From Paracidovorax wautersii (GTDB lineage Bacteria > Pseudomonadota > Gammaproteobacteria > Burkholderiales > Burkholderiaceae_C), in assembly GCF_031453675.1 (NCBI RefSeq), contig NZ_JAVIZX010000001.1, forward strand, positions 806,001 through 870,000: DNA of 64,000 nt, written 5' to 3'. Below the pieces are notes generated by a model. It ran no database searches. It was not told the origin of the DNA and was given only the letters and a program-made list of their open reading frames with translations. A program made the translations under genes and the position numbers. How positions within the stretch are numbered: position 1 is the first letter of the stretch; each line of letters opens with the position of its first letter. This document shows, one piece after another, positions 24,179 through 32,523 of this stretch.

Positions 24179-25168
24179 TCAATGCGGCGGCCGGGCGCCC
24201 GGCTGCATGCGCAGGCGCTGCCAGGCGCCGGGCTGCAGGCCGTTGGCCTTCTTGAACGCCCGGGAGAACGCCGCATACGACTGGTAGCCGACGTGTTCGG
24301 CGGCGCGGGCGATGCTTTCGCCGCGCTCCATGCGCTGCGCCGCCACCTGCATGCGCAGCGTGGCGAGGAACTGCGCCGGCGCCACGCCGCACGCGCTCTG
24401 GAATGCGCGGAAGAAGCGCGCGCGGGACATGTGCACGGCCTGCGCCATCTGCTCCACTGTCCACGCCTGGCCCGGCGCATCCAGCAGGCGCGCCAGCAAC
24501 GGCGCCAGGGCCGGGTCGCGCAGCAGCCGCCACAGGCCGGCGGGCACGGAGCCCTCGCGCGCGGCGTGGCGCACCACGTAGAAGAAGAGCAGGTCCGTCA
24601 GCCGCGCCACGACGGGCGACAGCGCGGCGTCCGCGCCGTGCGCCGCGTGCGCCGACCGCGCCTCGCGCAGCATGCAGTCCACCAGCAGGGCGGCCGGCGC
24701 CGCATCGCCCGCGGCCCGCAGCACCAGCACCTGCGGCAGCGCGCGCAGCAGCAGGGCGCTGAGCGATCCGGTGAACTGGAAGAAGCCGCAGGCCAGCCCC
24801 GTGCCCTCGGCCGCACCCGCGGCGCCGGACGCCAGGGGCCGCATGGCCGGGCCCGCGCAGGCCGGCAGCGGCGCATCGGGCTGCGGCGACAGCGCATGCG
24901 GCGTGTCGGCCAGCAGAAAGACGCCATCGCCAGACGCCAGCGCCAGCGGCGGCTGGCCCGGCCGGTGCAGGTAGCACTGCCCGTGCAGCACGATGTGGAA
25001 GCCCGCCATGGCATGGCCAGCGGTGGAGGCACGCCAGCTTTCGCCGCAGTAGCGGCCCACATGGAACACGGTGGTCTCCCATTGCAGGCCGGCCAGCAGG
25101 CGGTCGATGGTGTGGTCGATGTCGGCAGGCAGGGGAGAGGCGGGACCGGTAGAGCAGGCGGTGGGCAT
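24179..25168 (-). CDS. AraC family transcriptional regulator (cupin_6 sensor)
   Basis: The 329-residue protein combines an N-terminal cupin-type sensor (about residues 15-215; FHIVLHGQCYLHRPGQPPLA and LASGDGVFLLADTPHAL are typical of the cupin_6 group) with a C-terminal AraC DNA-binding domain (about 225-325). The two helix-turn-helices are visible: WTVEQMAQAVHMSRARFFRA and SIARAAEHVGYQSYAAFSRA, then FKKANGLQPGAWQ. Cupin_6 AraC regulators are frequently adjacent to AhpD-like or small-molecule oxidoreductase genes. It lies immediately upstream of the AhpD-flavoprotein-ABC cassette in the same direction, so it is the likely activator. Its promoter shares the 217-base divergent region with the LysR gene. 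Confidence 0.92.
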   Translation of the reverse strand: MPTACSTGPASPLPADIDHTIDRLLAGLQWETTVFHVGRYCGESWRASTAGHAMAGFHIVLHGQCYLHRPGQPPLALASGDGVFLLADTPHALSPQPDAPLPACAGPAMRPLASGAAGAAEGTGLACGFFQFTGSLSALLLRALPQVLVLRAAGDAAPAALLVDCMLREARSAHAAHGADAALSPVVARLTDLLFFYVVRHAAREGSVPAGLWRLLRDPALAPLLARLLDAPGQAWTVEQMAQAVHMSRARFFRAFQSACGVAPAQFLATLRMQVAAQRMERGESIARAAEHVGYQSYAAFSRAFKKANGLQPGAWQRLRMQPGARPPH

Positions 25169-25385
25169 GGCAGCGGATGGGGTGGCAGGGCGGACCTGCC
25201 ATGCTCGCGCTGCGGGGCGGTCGCGTGAAATGCCATGCTCGCATATGCTTGCTCGCTGGGCGCATGAGCCCAGCCGCCCCGCCTATCCGCCGTTGCGCGA
25301 GTGGGCCGCTGCATGCGAGCATTCCCATCCGCCTGCCGCGCGCGCCGCCTGCGCACCGGCCGCCGCCCTTGCCACCACCGAGCCC

Positions 25386-26285
25386 ATGCCACCGTCCACC
25401 GACCGCTTCACCTCCTCCGGCCGCCGCATCCCGCCCATCCAGTGCCTGCTCACCTTCGAGGCGCTGGCGCGTCTGCGCAGCGTGACCCAGACGGCCGAGG
25501 AGCTGTGCGTGACGCCCAGCGCCGTGAGCCATCGCGTCAAGCAGCTCGAACAGCTGCTGGGCACGCGCCTGTTCGGCCGGGCGGACTTTTCCCTCACCAC
25601 CGAGGGCAGCGCCTACCTGTCGCAGGTGCGCGAGGGCCTGACCGCGCTGCAGCGCTTTCCCGGCACGGCCAGCGCGCCCGGCAAGCGCCGGCTGAAGCTG
25701 GCGGTGACGCCCACGTTCGCGCGGGCCATCCTCATCCCGCGGCTGCGCCAGTTCACCGACACCTATCCCGAGATCGACCTGGCGCTGCAGGTCTCCATCC
25801 CGCTGCTCGACGTGGTGGCCGAGGACGCGGACCTGGTGGTGCGCTTCGGTCCCGGCCACTACGCCGACATGGAGCATGTGGAGATCGCGCGCGACGTGGT
25901 CACGCCGCTGGCCTCGCCCGCCTTCGTGCGCGAGCACGGCCCCTTCGAGCGGCCCGAGGACCTGGAGCACGTGCCCCTGCTGCGCAGCCCGCTGGAGCCG
26001 TGGCGCAGCTGGTTCGCCGCCTGCAAGCTCGACTGGCCCGCGCCCACCGAGGGCTCGCAGTTCAACGACATCGGCCTGATGTGCGACGCCGCCGCCGCCG
26101 GCATGGGCGTGGCCCTGGTGCGCCTGAAGCTGGGCGCGCCCTGGCTGGACCAGGGCACGCTGGTGCGGCTGTTCGACATCCAGGCCGACAGCCCGCACGC
26201 GCATTACCTGTGCTGGCGCACCGGCACCATGGACCGCTGGGAATGCGCCGCCTTCGCCGAATGGCTGCGCCGGGCCATGGCCTGA
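25386..26285 (+). CDS. LysR family transcriptional regulator (GcvA-like)
   Basis: The 299-residue protein has the LysR helix-turn-helix at about residues 15-75 (TFEALARLRSVTQTAEELCV, then TPSAVSHRVKQLEQLLGTRL) and a substrate-binding domain from about 95. The segment DLVVRFGPGHYADMEHVEI and the C-terminal WRTGTMDRWECAAFAEWLRR are typical of the GcvA subgroup. The ATG at 25386 is chosen because the frame upstream overlaps the AraC gene and has no family similarity. It is divergent from the AraC gene; whether it controls that gene, itself, or a distant target is unknown. Confidence 0.9.
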   Translation: MPPSTDRFTSSGRRIPPIQCLLTFEALARLRSVTQTAEELCVTPSAVSHRVKQLEQLLGTRLFGRADFSLTTEGSAYLSQVREGLTALQRFPGTASAPGKRRLKLAVTPTFARAILIPRLRQFTDTYPEIDLALQVSIPLLDVVAEDADLVVRFGPGHYADMEHVEIARDVVTPLASPAFVREHGPFERPEDLEHVPLLRSPLEPWRSWFAACKLDWPAPTEGSQFNDIGLMCDAAAAGMGVALVRLKLGAPWLDQGTLVRLFDIQADSPHAHYLCWRTGTMDRWECAAFAEWLRRAMA

Positions 26286-26300
26286 CTGCCCAGGCATTCA

Positions 26301-26358
26301 TGCCAAAAAGGCCTCTGACGCTTATTTGACAAGCGCATGCAGCTATAATTTATATAGC
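26301..26358 (-). repeat. Dispersed ATAGCTG/GCGCTT repeat
   Basis: Plus strand GACGCTTATTTGACAAGCGC then ATGCAGCTATAATTTATATAG. Its reverse complement aligns with the 62838 copy (TATAGCTGCATGCGCTTAT). It lies between the LysR and helicase genes. Confidence 0.8.
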
Positions 26359-26440
26359 AAACTGCTTTCTTGCCGGCGCGACCGCCTTCCCGCAGCTCCT
26401 CCACGCCCCGCCCCCTTACGCCCCGCCCCGATCCCACCCC

Positions 26441-28447
26441 ATGGCCCTGCCGCAAGACGTCTCCTTCAAGAAGCGCTACCCCACCCTGGAGCAGAACGCG
26501 GTGCTCAACGCCACCGCCCGCGCGGTGCTGGTGAGCGCGCTGGCCGGCACCGGCAAGACCACCACGCTGGCGATCCAGGCGGCCGATCTGCTGCGCGCCC
26601 ACCCGCGCAGCCGCATCCTGATGCTGGCGTACTCCGAGGCCGGGCTGGGCGCCATCGTGCGCCGGCTGGAGCAGTTTCTGCCCGCCGTGCCGCGCGAAGT
26701 GCAGGTCATGACCGTGGAGCAGCTGTGCGCCGGCGTGCTGCAATCGCAGGGCGACGCCGTGGATCGCGTGACCGAGCCGCTGCAGCGCCAGCAGCTGATC
26801 CGCCAGGCCCATGCCGCGCTGCTGCAGGAGCGCGGGGCGCACGGTGCGGACGCCGCCGAAAGCCTGGCGGGCGAGCTGGACGTGGAAGCCTTCACCGCGT
26901 TCGAGGCCCTGGCCAAGCAGCGCCTGCTGCTGCGCGACATCGCGGACTCGGGCCTGGGCCCGCAGGCCTACTGCGAGGAACATGCGCTGGACTACGGCCT
27001 GTACCTGCTGCTGCTCAAGTACGAGCGCCTGCGCCGCGGCCTGCAGGACGAGCCGGTGTTCTACGCGCCGGGCGACTGCACCTACGAGGTCGCCCTGCAG
27101 CTCGGCGCGCTCGACCTCGGCGCCGTGTTCGCGCCCTTGCAGGGCCGGTTCGACGCCGTGCTGTTCGACGAGCTGCAGGATCTGGACGAGGCCGCCCTGC
27201 AGGTGCTGCGCGCGCTGGTGGCGGGCGGCAACGGCCGCTTCGTCGGCGCGGGCGACTTCAACCAGCACATCCTGCCCGGCGCGTTCTCGGTCTTCGGCGA
27301 CGGGCTGGCGCGCATCCGCCAGGCGCTGCCGGCCGACGCGCAGGTGCTCACGCTGCGCACCACCTACCGCTTCGGCAACGCCATCTGCCAGGCGCTGAAC
27401 CCGCTGTTCGACGTGGCGTTTGCCGCGCACTACCCGAACAAGCCGGCCGGGTTCGAGCCGCGCCGCTACGTGGACGACGCCGACTGCGCGCGGCAGCTGC
27501 TGGAGATCCACGCGGCCGTGCTGCGCCAGCCGGCGCGGCCCGCCGGTCCTGCAGGCACGCCCGCCCCGGCGCCCTGCCTGAACGTGGTGCTGCGCTCGCC
27601 CGAGGATTCGGTGCTGCTGGAGTGGGTCTTCGCGCACGAAGGCGTGCACTACGCCTGCCTGGGGCTCAAGCGCTTCTACCAGCGCCGCGAGATCGCCCTG
27701 GTGCTGGCCCTCATGGCCGCCCTGCCCGGCTGCGGCGCCACGGTGCGGCTGACCCAGGGCATCCTCAGCAGCGCCATCGAGGGCCTGCTGCGCTACGCGC
27801 GCCGCACCAGCCAGCCCGACCCGGACGTGCTGGCCAACGGCCGCTTCGACCTGCAGGCGCTGGACAAGGAATCGCCCATGGAGCGCGACACGCGCGCCGT
27901 GGCGGCCGAGCTGATCGGCAAGCCGGCGCTGCTGCGGCAGTTTCTGCTGCGCGCAAGCTTCGACCCCAACGCGCCCGTGGCCTCGGCCGCCATAGAGCAG
28001 TGGCTGGAGCTGCCGCCCGCGGCCTGCGCCGACGCGGGCCTCCTGTGCACGCACCCGCTGCTGCTGCGCTTCTTCGCCCAGGCCCCCCTGAACCCCGACG
28101 AGCGGCGCCACATCCTGGACAGCCTGCAGGCGCTGGCCCGCATCTGCGCCGGCCTGGCCGTCGACGAATTCCTGGGCCGGCTGGCGCTCATGGTGAACGC
28201 CAGCATTGCGCAGCACCGCCAGCAGGAGCAGCCCAGCCTGCAACTGCTGACGGTGGAGCGCAGCAAGGGCCACGAATACGATCACGTGGCCGTGCCCCTG
28301 GTGGAGCGCGGGCGCTTCCCCCGCAGCGCCGCCGCGCAGGAGGCGTACCGCGAACGCAACCGCCTCTACGTGGCCATGACACGGGCCCGCCACCGGCTGT
28401 GGCTGCTGGAGGGCGAGAAGCGGCCGGTGAGCCCGGGGCCGGTCTGA
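26441..28447 (+). CDS. UvrD/Rep-like superfamily I DNA helicase
   Basis: This 668-residue protein has the superfamily I helicase motifs in order: Walker A LAGTGKTTTL near residue 33 (motif I), FDELQDLDEAALQ (motif II, DELQD in place of DEXQD), FVGAGDFNQHI (motif III), TLRTTYRFGNAI (motif IV), LTVERSKGHEYDHVAVP (motif V) and RNRLYVAMTRARHRLWLL (motif VI). It is shorter than UvrD or Rep (about 670-720) and divergent in the accessory regions, and no nuclease domain or partner gene is present. It stands alone after a repeat copy. The role is most likely DNA repair or displacement, but the pathway is unknown. The ATG at 26441 precedes family similarity by about 15 residues. Confidence 0.9.
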   Translation: MALPQDVSFKKRYPTLEQNAVLNATARAVLVSALAGTGKTTTLAIQAADLLRAHPRSRILMLAYSEAGLGAIVRRLEQFLPAVPREVQVMTVEQLCAGVLQSQGDAVDRVTEPLQRQQLIRQAHAALLQERGAHGADAAESLAGELDVEAFTAFEALAKQRLLLRDIADSGLGPQAYCEEHALDYGLYLLLLKYERLRRGLQDEPVFYAPGDCTYEVALQLGALDLGAVFAPLQGRFDAVLFDELQDLDEAALQVLRALVAGGNGRFVGAGDFNQHILPGAFSVFGDGLARIRQALPADAQVLTLRTTYRFGNAICQALNPLFDVAFAAHYPNKPAGFEPRRYVDDADCARQLLEIHAAVLRQPARPAGPAGTPAPAPCLNVVLRSPEDSVLLEWVFAHEGVHYACLGLKRFYQRREIALVLALMAALPGCGATVRLTQGILSSAIEGLLRYARRTSQPDPDVLANGRFDLQALDKESPMERDTRAVAAELIGKPALLRQFLLRASFDPNAPVASAAIEQWLELPPAACADAGLLCTHPLLLRFFAQAPLNPDERRHILDSLQALARICAGLAVDEFLGRLALMVNASIAQHRQQEQPSLQLLTVERSKGHEYDHVAVPLVERGRFPRSAAAQEAYRERNRLYVAMTRARHRLWLLEGEKRPVSPGPV

Positions 28448-28470
28448 CGGCCGGGGCCAGAGCGGCCCTC

Positions 28471-28529
28471 CAGCCCAATCGGCCTCCAGCGCTTATTCGA
28501 CGAGCGCATGCAGCTCACTTATCAATAGC
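28471..28529 (-). repeat. Dispersed ATAGCTG/GCGCTT repeat
   Basis: Plus strand CCTCCAGCGCTTATTCGACG followed by AGCGCATGCAGCTCACTTATC. This parallels the 26301 copy, 2.2 kb away on the other side of the helicase gene, which is thus bracketed by two same-orientation copies. Confidence 0.8.
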
Positions 28530-28610
28530 ATTGAGGACTGGCAGCCAATTCACGGCGCGCTGCAAGAAAACTCACGCACGGGCGCACGGCCTTCCTCTAC
28601 AGTGGCGGGC

Positions 28611-30146
28611 ATGAGCGCCGCCGTTGCCCCCTCCTCCGCATCCCCCGGCTCCACCAGCCCTGCCCCCCCGGCAACGCCCAGCGAACGGGCCGCGCGGCAG
28701 GCGCAGGTCGTCCAGGCCCTGGGCGCCCACCTGCCCGCGCACACCCTGCTCTGGCATGCGGAAGACACCACGCCGTACGAATGCGATGGCTTGACCGCCT
28801 ACCGCCAGCGCCCGCTGGTGGTCTGCCTGCCCGAGACCGAGGCGCAGGTCCAGGCCGTGCTGCGCACCTGCCACGCGCTGCAGGTGCCGGTGGTGGCGCG
28901 CGGCGCCGGCACGGGCCTGTCGGGCGGCGCCATGCCGCACGCCATGGGCGTGACGCTGTCGCTGGCGCGCTTCAACCGCATCCTGCAGGTCGACCCGGTC
29001 AGCCGCACGGCCCGCGTGCAGTGCGGCGTGCGCAACCTGGCCATCAGCGAGGCGGCCGCGCCCTTCCAGCTGTACTACGCGCCCGACCCGTCCAGCCAGA
29101 TCGCCTGCACCATCGGCGGCAACATCGCCGAGAACTCGGGCGGCGTGCACTGCCTGAAGTACGGTCTGACGGTGCACAACGTGCTGCAGGTGCGGGGCTA
29201 CACCATGGAGGGCGAGCCCGTCACCTTCGGCAGCGAGGCGCTGGACGCACCCGGCTACGACCTGCTGGCCGCCGTGATCGGCAGCGAGGGCATGCTGGCC
29301 GTGGCCACCGAGATCACGGTCAAACTCATCCCCAAGCCGCAGCTGGCGCGCTGCATCATGGCCAGCTTCGACGACGTGCGCCGCGCGGGCGATGCGGTGG
29401 CCGCCGTGATCGCGGCCGGCATCATCCCCGCCGGACTGGAGATGATGGACAAGCCCATGACGGCCGCGGTCGAGGACTTCGTGCGCGCCGGCTACGACCT
29501 GGAGGCCGCCGCGATCCTGCTGTGCGAATCCGACGGCACGCCGGAAGAGGTGGAGGAAGAGATCGGCCGCATGAGCGAGGTGCTGCGCGCCGCCGGCGCC
29601 ACCGCCATCACCGTGAGCCAGAGCGAGGCCGAGCGCCTGCGCTTCTGGAGCGGCCGCAAGAACGCTTTCCCGGCCAGCGGCCGCATCAGCCCCGATTACA
29701 TGTGCCTCGATTCGACCATCCCGCGCAAGCGCCTGGCCGACATCCTGCTCGCCATCCAGGAGATGGAGAAGAAGTACCGCCTGCGCTGCGTGAACGTGTT
29801 CCACGCCGGCGACGGCAACCTGCACCCGCTGGTGCTGTTCGACGCCAACGACCCGGACGAACTGCACCGCTGCGAACTCTTCGGCGCCGACATCCTGGAG
29901 ACCAGCGTGGCCATGGGCGGCACCGTGTCGGGCGAGCACGGCGTGGGCGTGGAGAAGCTCAACAGCATGTGCACCCAGTTCACCACCGAGGAGAACGCCC
30001 AGATGTTCGCCCTCAAGGCCGCATTCGATCCGGCCGGGCTGCTCAACCCCGGCAAGGTGATTCCCACGCTGCACCGCTGCGCGGAGTACGGAAAGATGCT
30101 GGTGCGCGCCGGGCAGATCAGCCGCCCGGACCTGCCGCGGTTCTGA
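28611..30146 (+). CDS. FAD-binding oxidase, glycolate oxidase subunit GlcD-like
   Basis: The 511-residue protein is a VAO-fold FAD enzyme of the GlcD/D-lactate dehydrogenase type. The FAD-binding domain (about 60-240) shows VARGAGTGLSGGAMPHAMGV and the IGGNIAENSGGVHCLKYGLT loop; the cap and C-terminal domain contain NVFHAGDGNLHPLVLFD, GTVSGEHGVGVEKL and DPAGLLNPGKVIP, all characteristic of GlcD. Such subunits oxidise glycolate or other 2-hydroxy acids. The partners GlcE and GlcF are not adjacent, so they may be elsewhere or the enzyme may act alone on D-lactate or D-2-hydroxyglutarate. The ATG at 28611 is preferred to a GTG at 28602. The N-terminal 30 residues are Pro/Ser-rich. Confidence 0.9.
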   Translation: MSAAVAPSSASPGSTSPAPPATPSERAARQAQVVQALGAHLPAHTLLWHAEDTTPYECDGLTAYRQRPLVVCLPETEAQVQAVLRTCHALQVPVVARGAGTGLSGGAMPHAMGVTLSLARFNRILQVDPVSRTARVQCGVRNLAISEAAAPFQLYYAPDPSSQIACTIGGNIAENSGGVHCLKYGLTVHNVLQVRGYTMEGEPVTFGSEALDAPGYDLLAAVIGSEGMLAVATEITVKLIPKPQLARCIMASFDDVRRAGDAVAAVIAAGIIPAGLEMMDKPMTAAVEDFVRAGYDLEAAAILLCESDGTPEEVEEEIGRMSEVLRAAGATAITVSQSEAERLRFWSGRKNAFPASGRISPDYMCLDSTIPRKRLADILLAIQEMEKKYRLRCVNVFHAGDGNLHPLVLFDANDPDELHRCELFGADILETSVAMGGTVSGEHGVGVEKLNSMCTQFTTEENAQMFALKAAFDPAGLLNPGKVIPTLHRCAEYGKMLVRAGQISRPDLPRF

Positions 30147-30255
30147 CCGGCCGCCCGGCCGCGCTGACAAGGCCGGCCCGGGACACTTGGCTGCCAATTC
30201 CGGGCGAGATCGAATCCGGCAGGCACGCTCGCCCCGCACCGCCGGCACCGCGGTC

Positions 30256-30474
30256 CTACTCTCCACCGCCGCCGCGGCCCTTCACGCCATGCTCCTGCGC
30301 GTGCAGGTCCCGCAGGCGCTGCGTGTTGTCCAGCATGCGGCGGATCTGCTCGCGGGTCAGTGGTGGAGGCGACCGCCGCCGCCCGCCCCCCAGCCGCGGC
30401 TCGGCCGAGGGGGGCCGTAGATCTGGCGACGCCGCCAGGACACCCGGGGTTCTCTGCTCGCTTTTTTTAGGCAT
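30256..30474 (-). CDS. Small basic hypothetical protein
   Basis: A 72-residue reading frame starts with ATG at 30474, preceded by AGGGGAG four bases upstream, a strong ribosome binding site. The product begins MPKKSEQRTPG, is Arg/Pro-rich in the middle (GGGRRRSPPPLT) and has one predicted amphipathic helix, REQIRRMLDNTQRLRDLHAQ. I do not recognise a family. It is divergent from a HTH-protein gene whose upstream region contains an inverted repeat, and it ends 109 bases from the glcD-like gene. The frame could extend upstream to 30561 but the ribosome binding site favours 30474. It may be a real small gene or a chance GC-rich frame. Confidence 0.45.
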   Translation of the reverse strand: MPKKSEQRTPGVLAASPDLRPPSAEPRLGGGRRRSPPPLTREQIRRMLDNTQRLRDLHAQEHGVKGRGGGGE

Positions 30475-30591
30475 TCCGCTCCCCTGCTCAAAAAGGCGGC
30501 ACCCGCGGGCTACATTGCGCATCGCGCACGGTCTGCGCTCCCCCAACCCGTCGGCACCCACCTACGCGCCCAGTGTGGTCTGTTCTGCACT

Positions 30592-30624
30592 GTCACGTAA
30601 CTATAAATCAAACAGCAACGTGAC
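30592..30624. promoter_or_regulatory. Candidate operator: inverted repeat upstream of HTH gene
   Basis: GTCACGT at 30592-30598 and ACGTGAC at 30618-30624 are perfect inverted copies separated by 19 bases, in an unusually AT-rich stretch, ending 49 bases before the HTH gene start at 30674. Autoregulation by the HTH protein is plausible. Confidence 0.45.
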
Positions 30625-30673
30625 TCACACGCACAATTACGCCACACCGCCCCCGTCTCCCTAGGGTGCGCGC

Positions 30674-31102
30674 ATGGACAACGCCAAGCAGGAATTCGCG
30701 CAGCGGTTACGCGATGCCATGGTCGCCGCCGGTTACGAACCGCGGGCGGCGGTGCTCGAACGCGAGTTCAATACCCGCCACTGGGGCAAGCCCATGACGC
30801 TTCACGGCGTGCGGCGGTGGCTGGTCGGGGAGACCCTTCCCGACCACAGAAAACTGACCACGCTGGCGGACTGGCTGCAGATCCCGGTGCAACAGCTCGG
30901 CTGGGGCGGCGACAGTGCCGCACCGCAAGCCCGCGAGCGCCAGGCGCCCTGGCATACGGCCGTGGGCTACCAGGACCGGGAGCTGTTCGATCTGTACCTG
31001 CGCCTGCCGGTGCCCAAGCGCCGCCTGGCGCGGGAGGTCATCTTGGCCATCGCCAAAGCCCATGCGGCAGAAGAGGCTGAGCAGCGCACGGCCCACCCCT
31101 AG
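30674..31102 (+). CDS. Helix-turn-helix (Cro/XRE-like) DNA-binding protein
   Basis: This 142-residue protein contains a lambda-repressor-like helix-turn-helix over about residues 5-75: FAQRLRDAMVAAGYEPRAAV, then MTLHGVRRWLVGETLPDHRK and LTTLADWLQIPVQQLGWG, the usual pattern of phage-type regulators in Burkholderiales that recognise operator half-sites through the W-L-x-G-E-T-L-P helix. The C-terminal half (YQDRELFDLYLRLPVPKRRL) is helical with no known domain and could serve for dimerisation. It is divergent from a small hypothetical gene. The AT-rich upstream region contains an inverted repeat, probably its own operator. No prophage genes are nearby. Confidence 0.82.
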   Translation: MDNAKQEFAQRLRDAMVAAGYEPRAAVLEREFNTRHWGKPMTLHGVRRWLVGETLPDHRKLTTLADWLQIPVQQLGWGGDSAAPQARERQAPWHTAVGYQDRELFDLYLRLPVPKRRLAREVILAIAKAHAAEEAEQRTAHP

Positions 31103-31145
31103 GAAGCCTTCCCTGCCTCCGCCCCGGCAAGGCCGGGGGCCCGCG

Positions 31146-32453
31146 TCAGCCCCCGATGGTGCCGCGTGCCAGGGCGTACAGCTCCCGCGCATGCGACAGC
31201 GCGAAGAGCACCAGGCCGATGAGCCCGCCGACCACCGTGCCGTTGATGCGGATGTACTGGAGGTCGCGCCCGATGTGCAGTTCCACCAGGTGCGCCATCT
31301 CCTGCGCATCCCAGCGCTGCACGGTCGCGCGGATGTGCTCCGCCACGGACTGGGCCACGTCCGGCGCCCACTGCGCCGCCCACAGTTCCAGCCGCACATT
31401 CAGGCGCACGCGCAGGGCCGCATCGCCCGCCAGCGACATGCCCAGCCACTGCCCCATGTCGGCCACCTTGCGCGATATCTCGGACGATTCGTCGTGCAGG
31501 TCGCGCTGCAGGCTGGCGCGCAGGCTGCCCCACAGTTCTTGCACGTAGGCGCCCAGCGTCTGGTCGTTCAGCAGGTACAGGCGGATCTCTTCGCCGCGGC
31601 GGCCCCAGTCCGGGTCGGACTGCAGGCGCTGCACCAGGCGCTGCACGGTGGCGTCCAGCGTGTCGCGCAGCTGGTGCTGCGGGTCCTTGGCCACCTCTTG
31701 CAGCAGGCTCTCGATGGCATGGGCGATGGCGCCTGCGCCCTTGCTGCCCAGCCAGTCGGTGGGCAGCACCTTCTGCTTGAGCGGGTGCTCGCGCTTGATC
31801 CACTGCACCAGGGTGTCGGCGATGAAGGTGCGCGTCTCGGCCGACTGCAGCATGGTGCCCAGCCGGCCGAGCAGATCGTCCAGCAGCGCCTGGTGGCGCC
31901 CGTTGTGGGTGAGAGCCCCCAGCGCGGCGCCCATGGAGCGGCTCAGGTCCAGGCGGCCGATGAGGGAACGCAGCGCCTGGGCGAGCAGCTCCTGGATCTT
32001 CACGTCCTCGACCGTGTCGAGGGCGGCCAGCGCCAGCCGCGCAACCTGGCGGCCCAGCAGGCCGGCGTTGCCCGCCGAGGTGAGCCACTTCGCCAGCATG
32101 TCGGCCGGGTCGTGCCGGCGGATCATGGCGACCAGCGAGGGCCCGTCGAGGAATTCGTCTCGCACGAACTCGGACAGGTTGCCGCCGATGCGGTCCTTGT
32201 TGCGGGCGATGATGTCCGTGTGGCGCTGCAGTCCGGGCAGGGGAATGCGCCGGAACAGGGCCGAGACGGCGAACCAGTCGGCCAGGGCACCGACCATGGC
32301 GGCCTCGGCCACGGCGCGCACGCCCTCGACGGCCAGGCCGCGGGGAAAGAGATAGGTCAGGGCGAAGACGGCGACCACCGCCAGCAGCAGGCCACTGGCC
32401 TGCCACTTTGCGCGCCGAAGCAGCGCCTCATGGTTCTTTTGCGCAGCTTGCAT
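31146..32453 (-). CDS. DUF445 family membrane protein (YjiN-like)
   Basis: The 435-residue protein matches the DUF445 family (E. coli YjiN). It has an N-terminal membrane helix at about residues 22-40, a conserved AEAAMVGALADWFAVSALFR segment with F-R-R-I-P following, the marker HTDIIARNKDRIGGNLSEFV, a long helical region probably in the periplasm or membrane surface, and a C-terminal membrane helix (VVGGLIGLVLFALS) preceded by IGRDLQYIRINGT. Function is unknown. The ATG at 32453 was chosen because the preceding in-frame residues are Gly/Pro-rich and unlike the family. It is downstream of the aminotransferase gene on the same strand with a 70-base gap. Confidence 0.88.
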   Translation of the reverse strand: MQAAQKNHEALLRRAKWQASGLLLAVVAVFALTYLFPRGLAVEGVRAVAEAAMVGALADWFAVSALFRRIPLPGLQRHTDIIARNKDRIGGNLSEFVRDEFLDGPSLVAMIRRHDPADMLAKWLTSAGNAGLLGRQVARLALAALDTVEDVKIQELLAQALRSLIGRLDLSRSMGAALGALTHNGRHQALLDDLLGRLGTMLQSAETRTFIADTLVQWIKREHPLKQKVLPTDWLGSKGAGAIAHAIESLLQEVAKDPQHQLRDTLDATVQRLVQRLQSDPDWGRRGEEIRLYLLNDQTLGAYVQELWGSLRASLQRDLHDESSEISRKVADMGQWLGMSLAGDAALRVRLNVRLELWAAQWAPDVAQSVAEHIRATVQRWDAQEMAHLVELHIGRDLQYIRINGTVVGGLIGLVLFALSHARELYALARGTIGG

Positions 32454-32523
32454 GGGCGCAGAATAGCCGCGCGCCCCCGCCCTGGGCAAGCCGCAGGGCT
32501 TTGCCGACACAGCCGGCGCGCGG

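Noticed and set aside
30475-30561. Longer start for the small protein at 30256
   Set aside because: The internal ATG at 30474 has a strong ribosome binding site, while the extension has none.
30674-31102. Prophage remnant around the HTH gene
   Set aside because: No integrase, structural or lysis gene nearby; neighbours are ordinary chromosomal genes.
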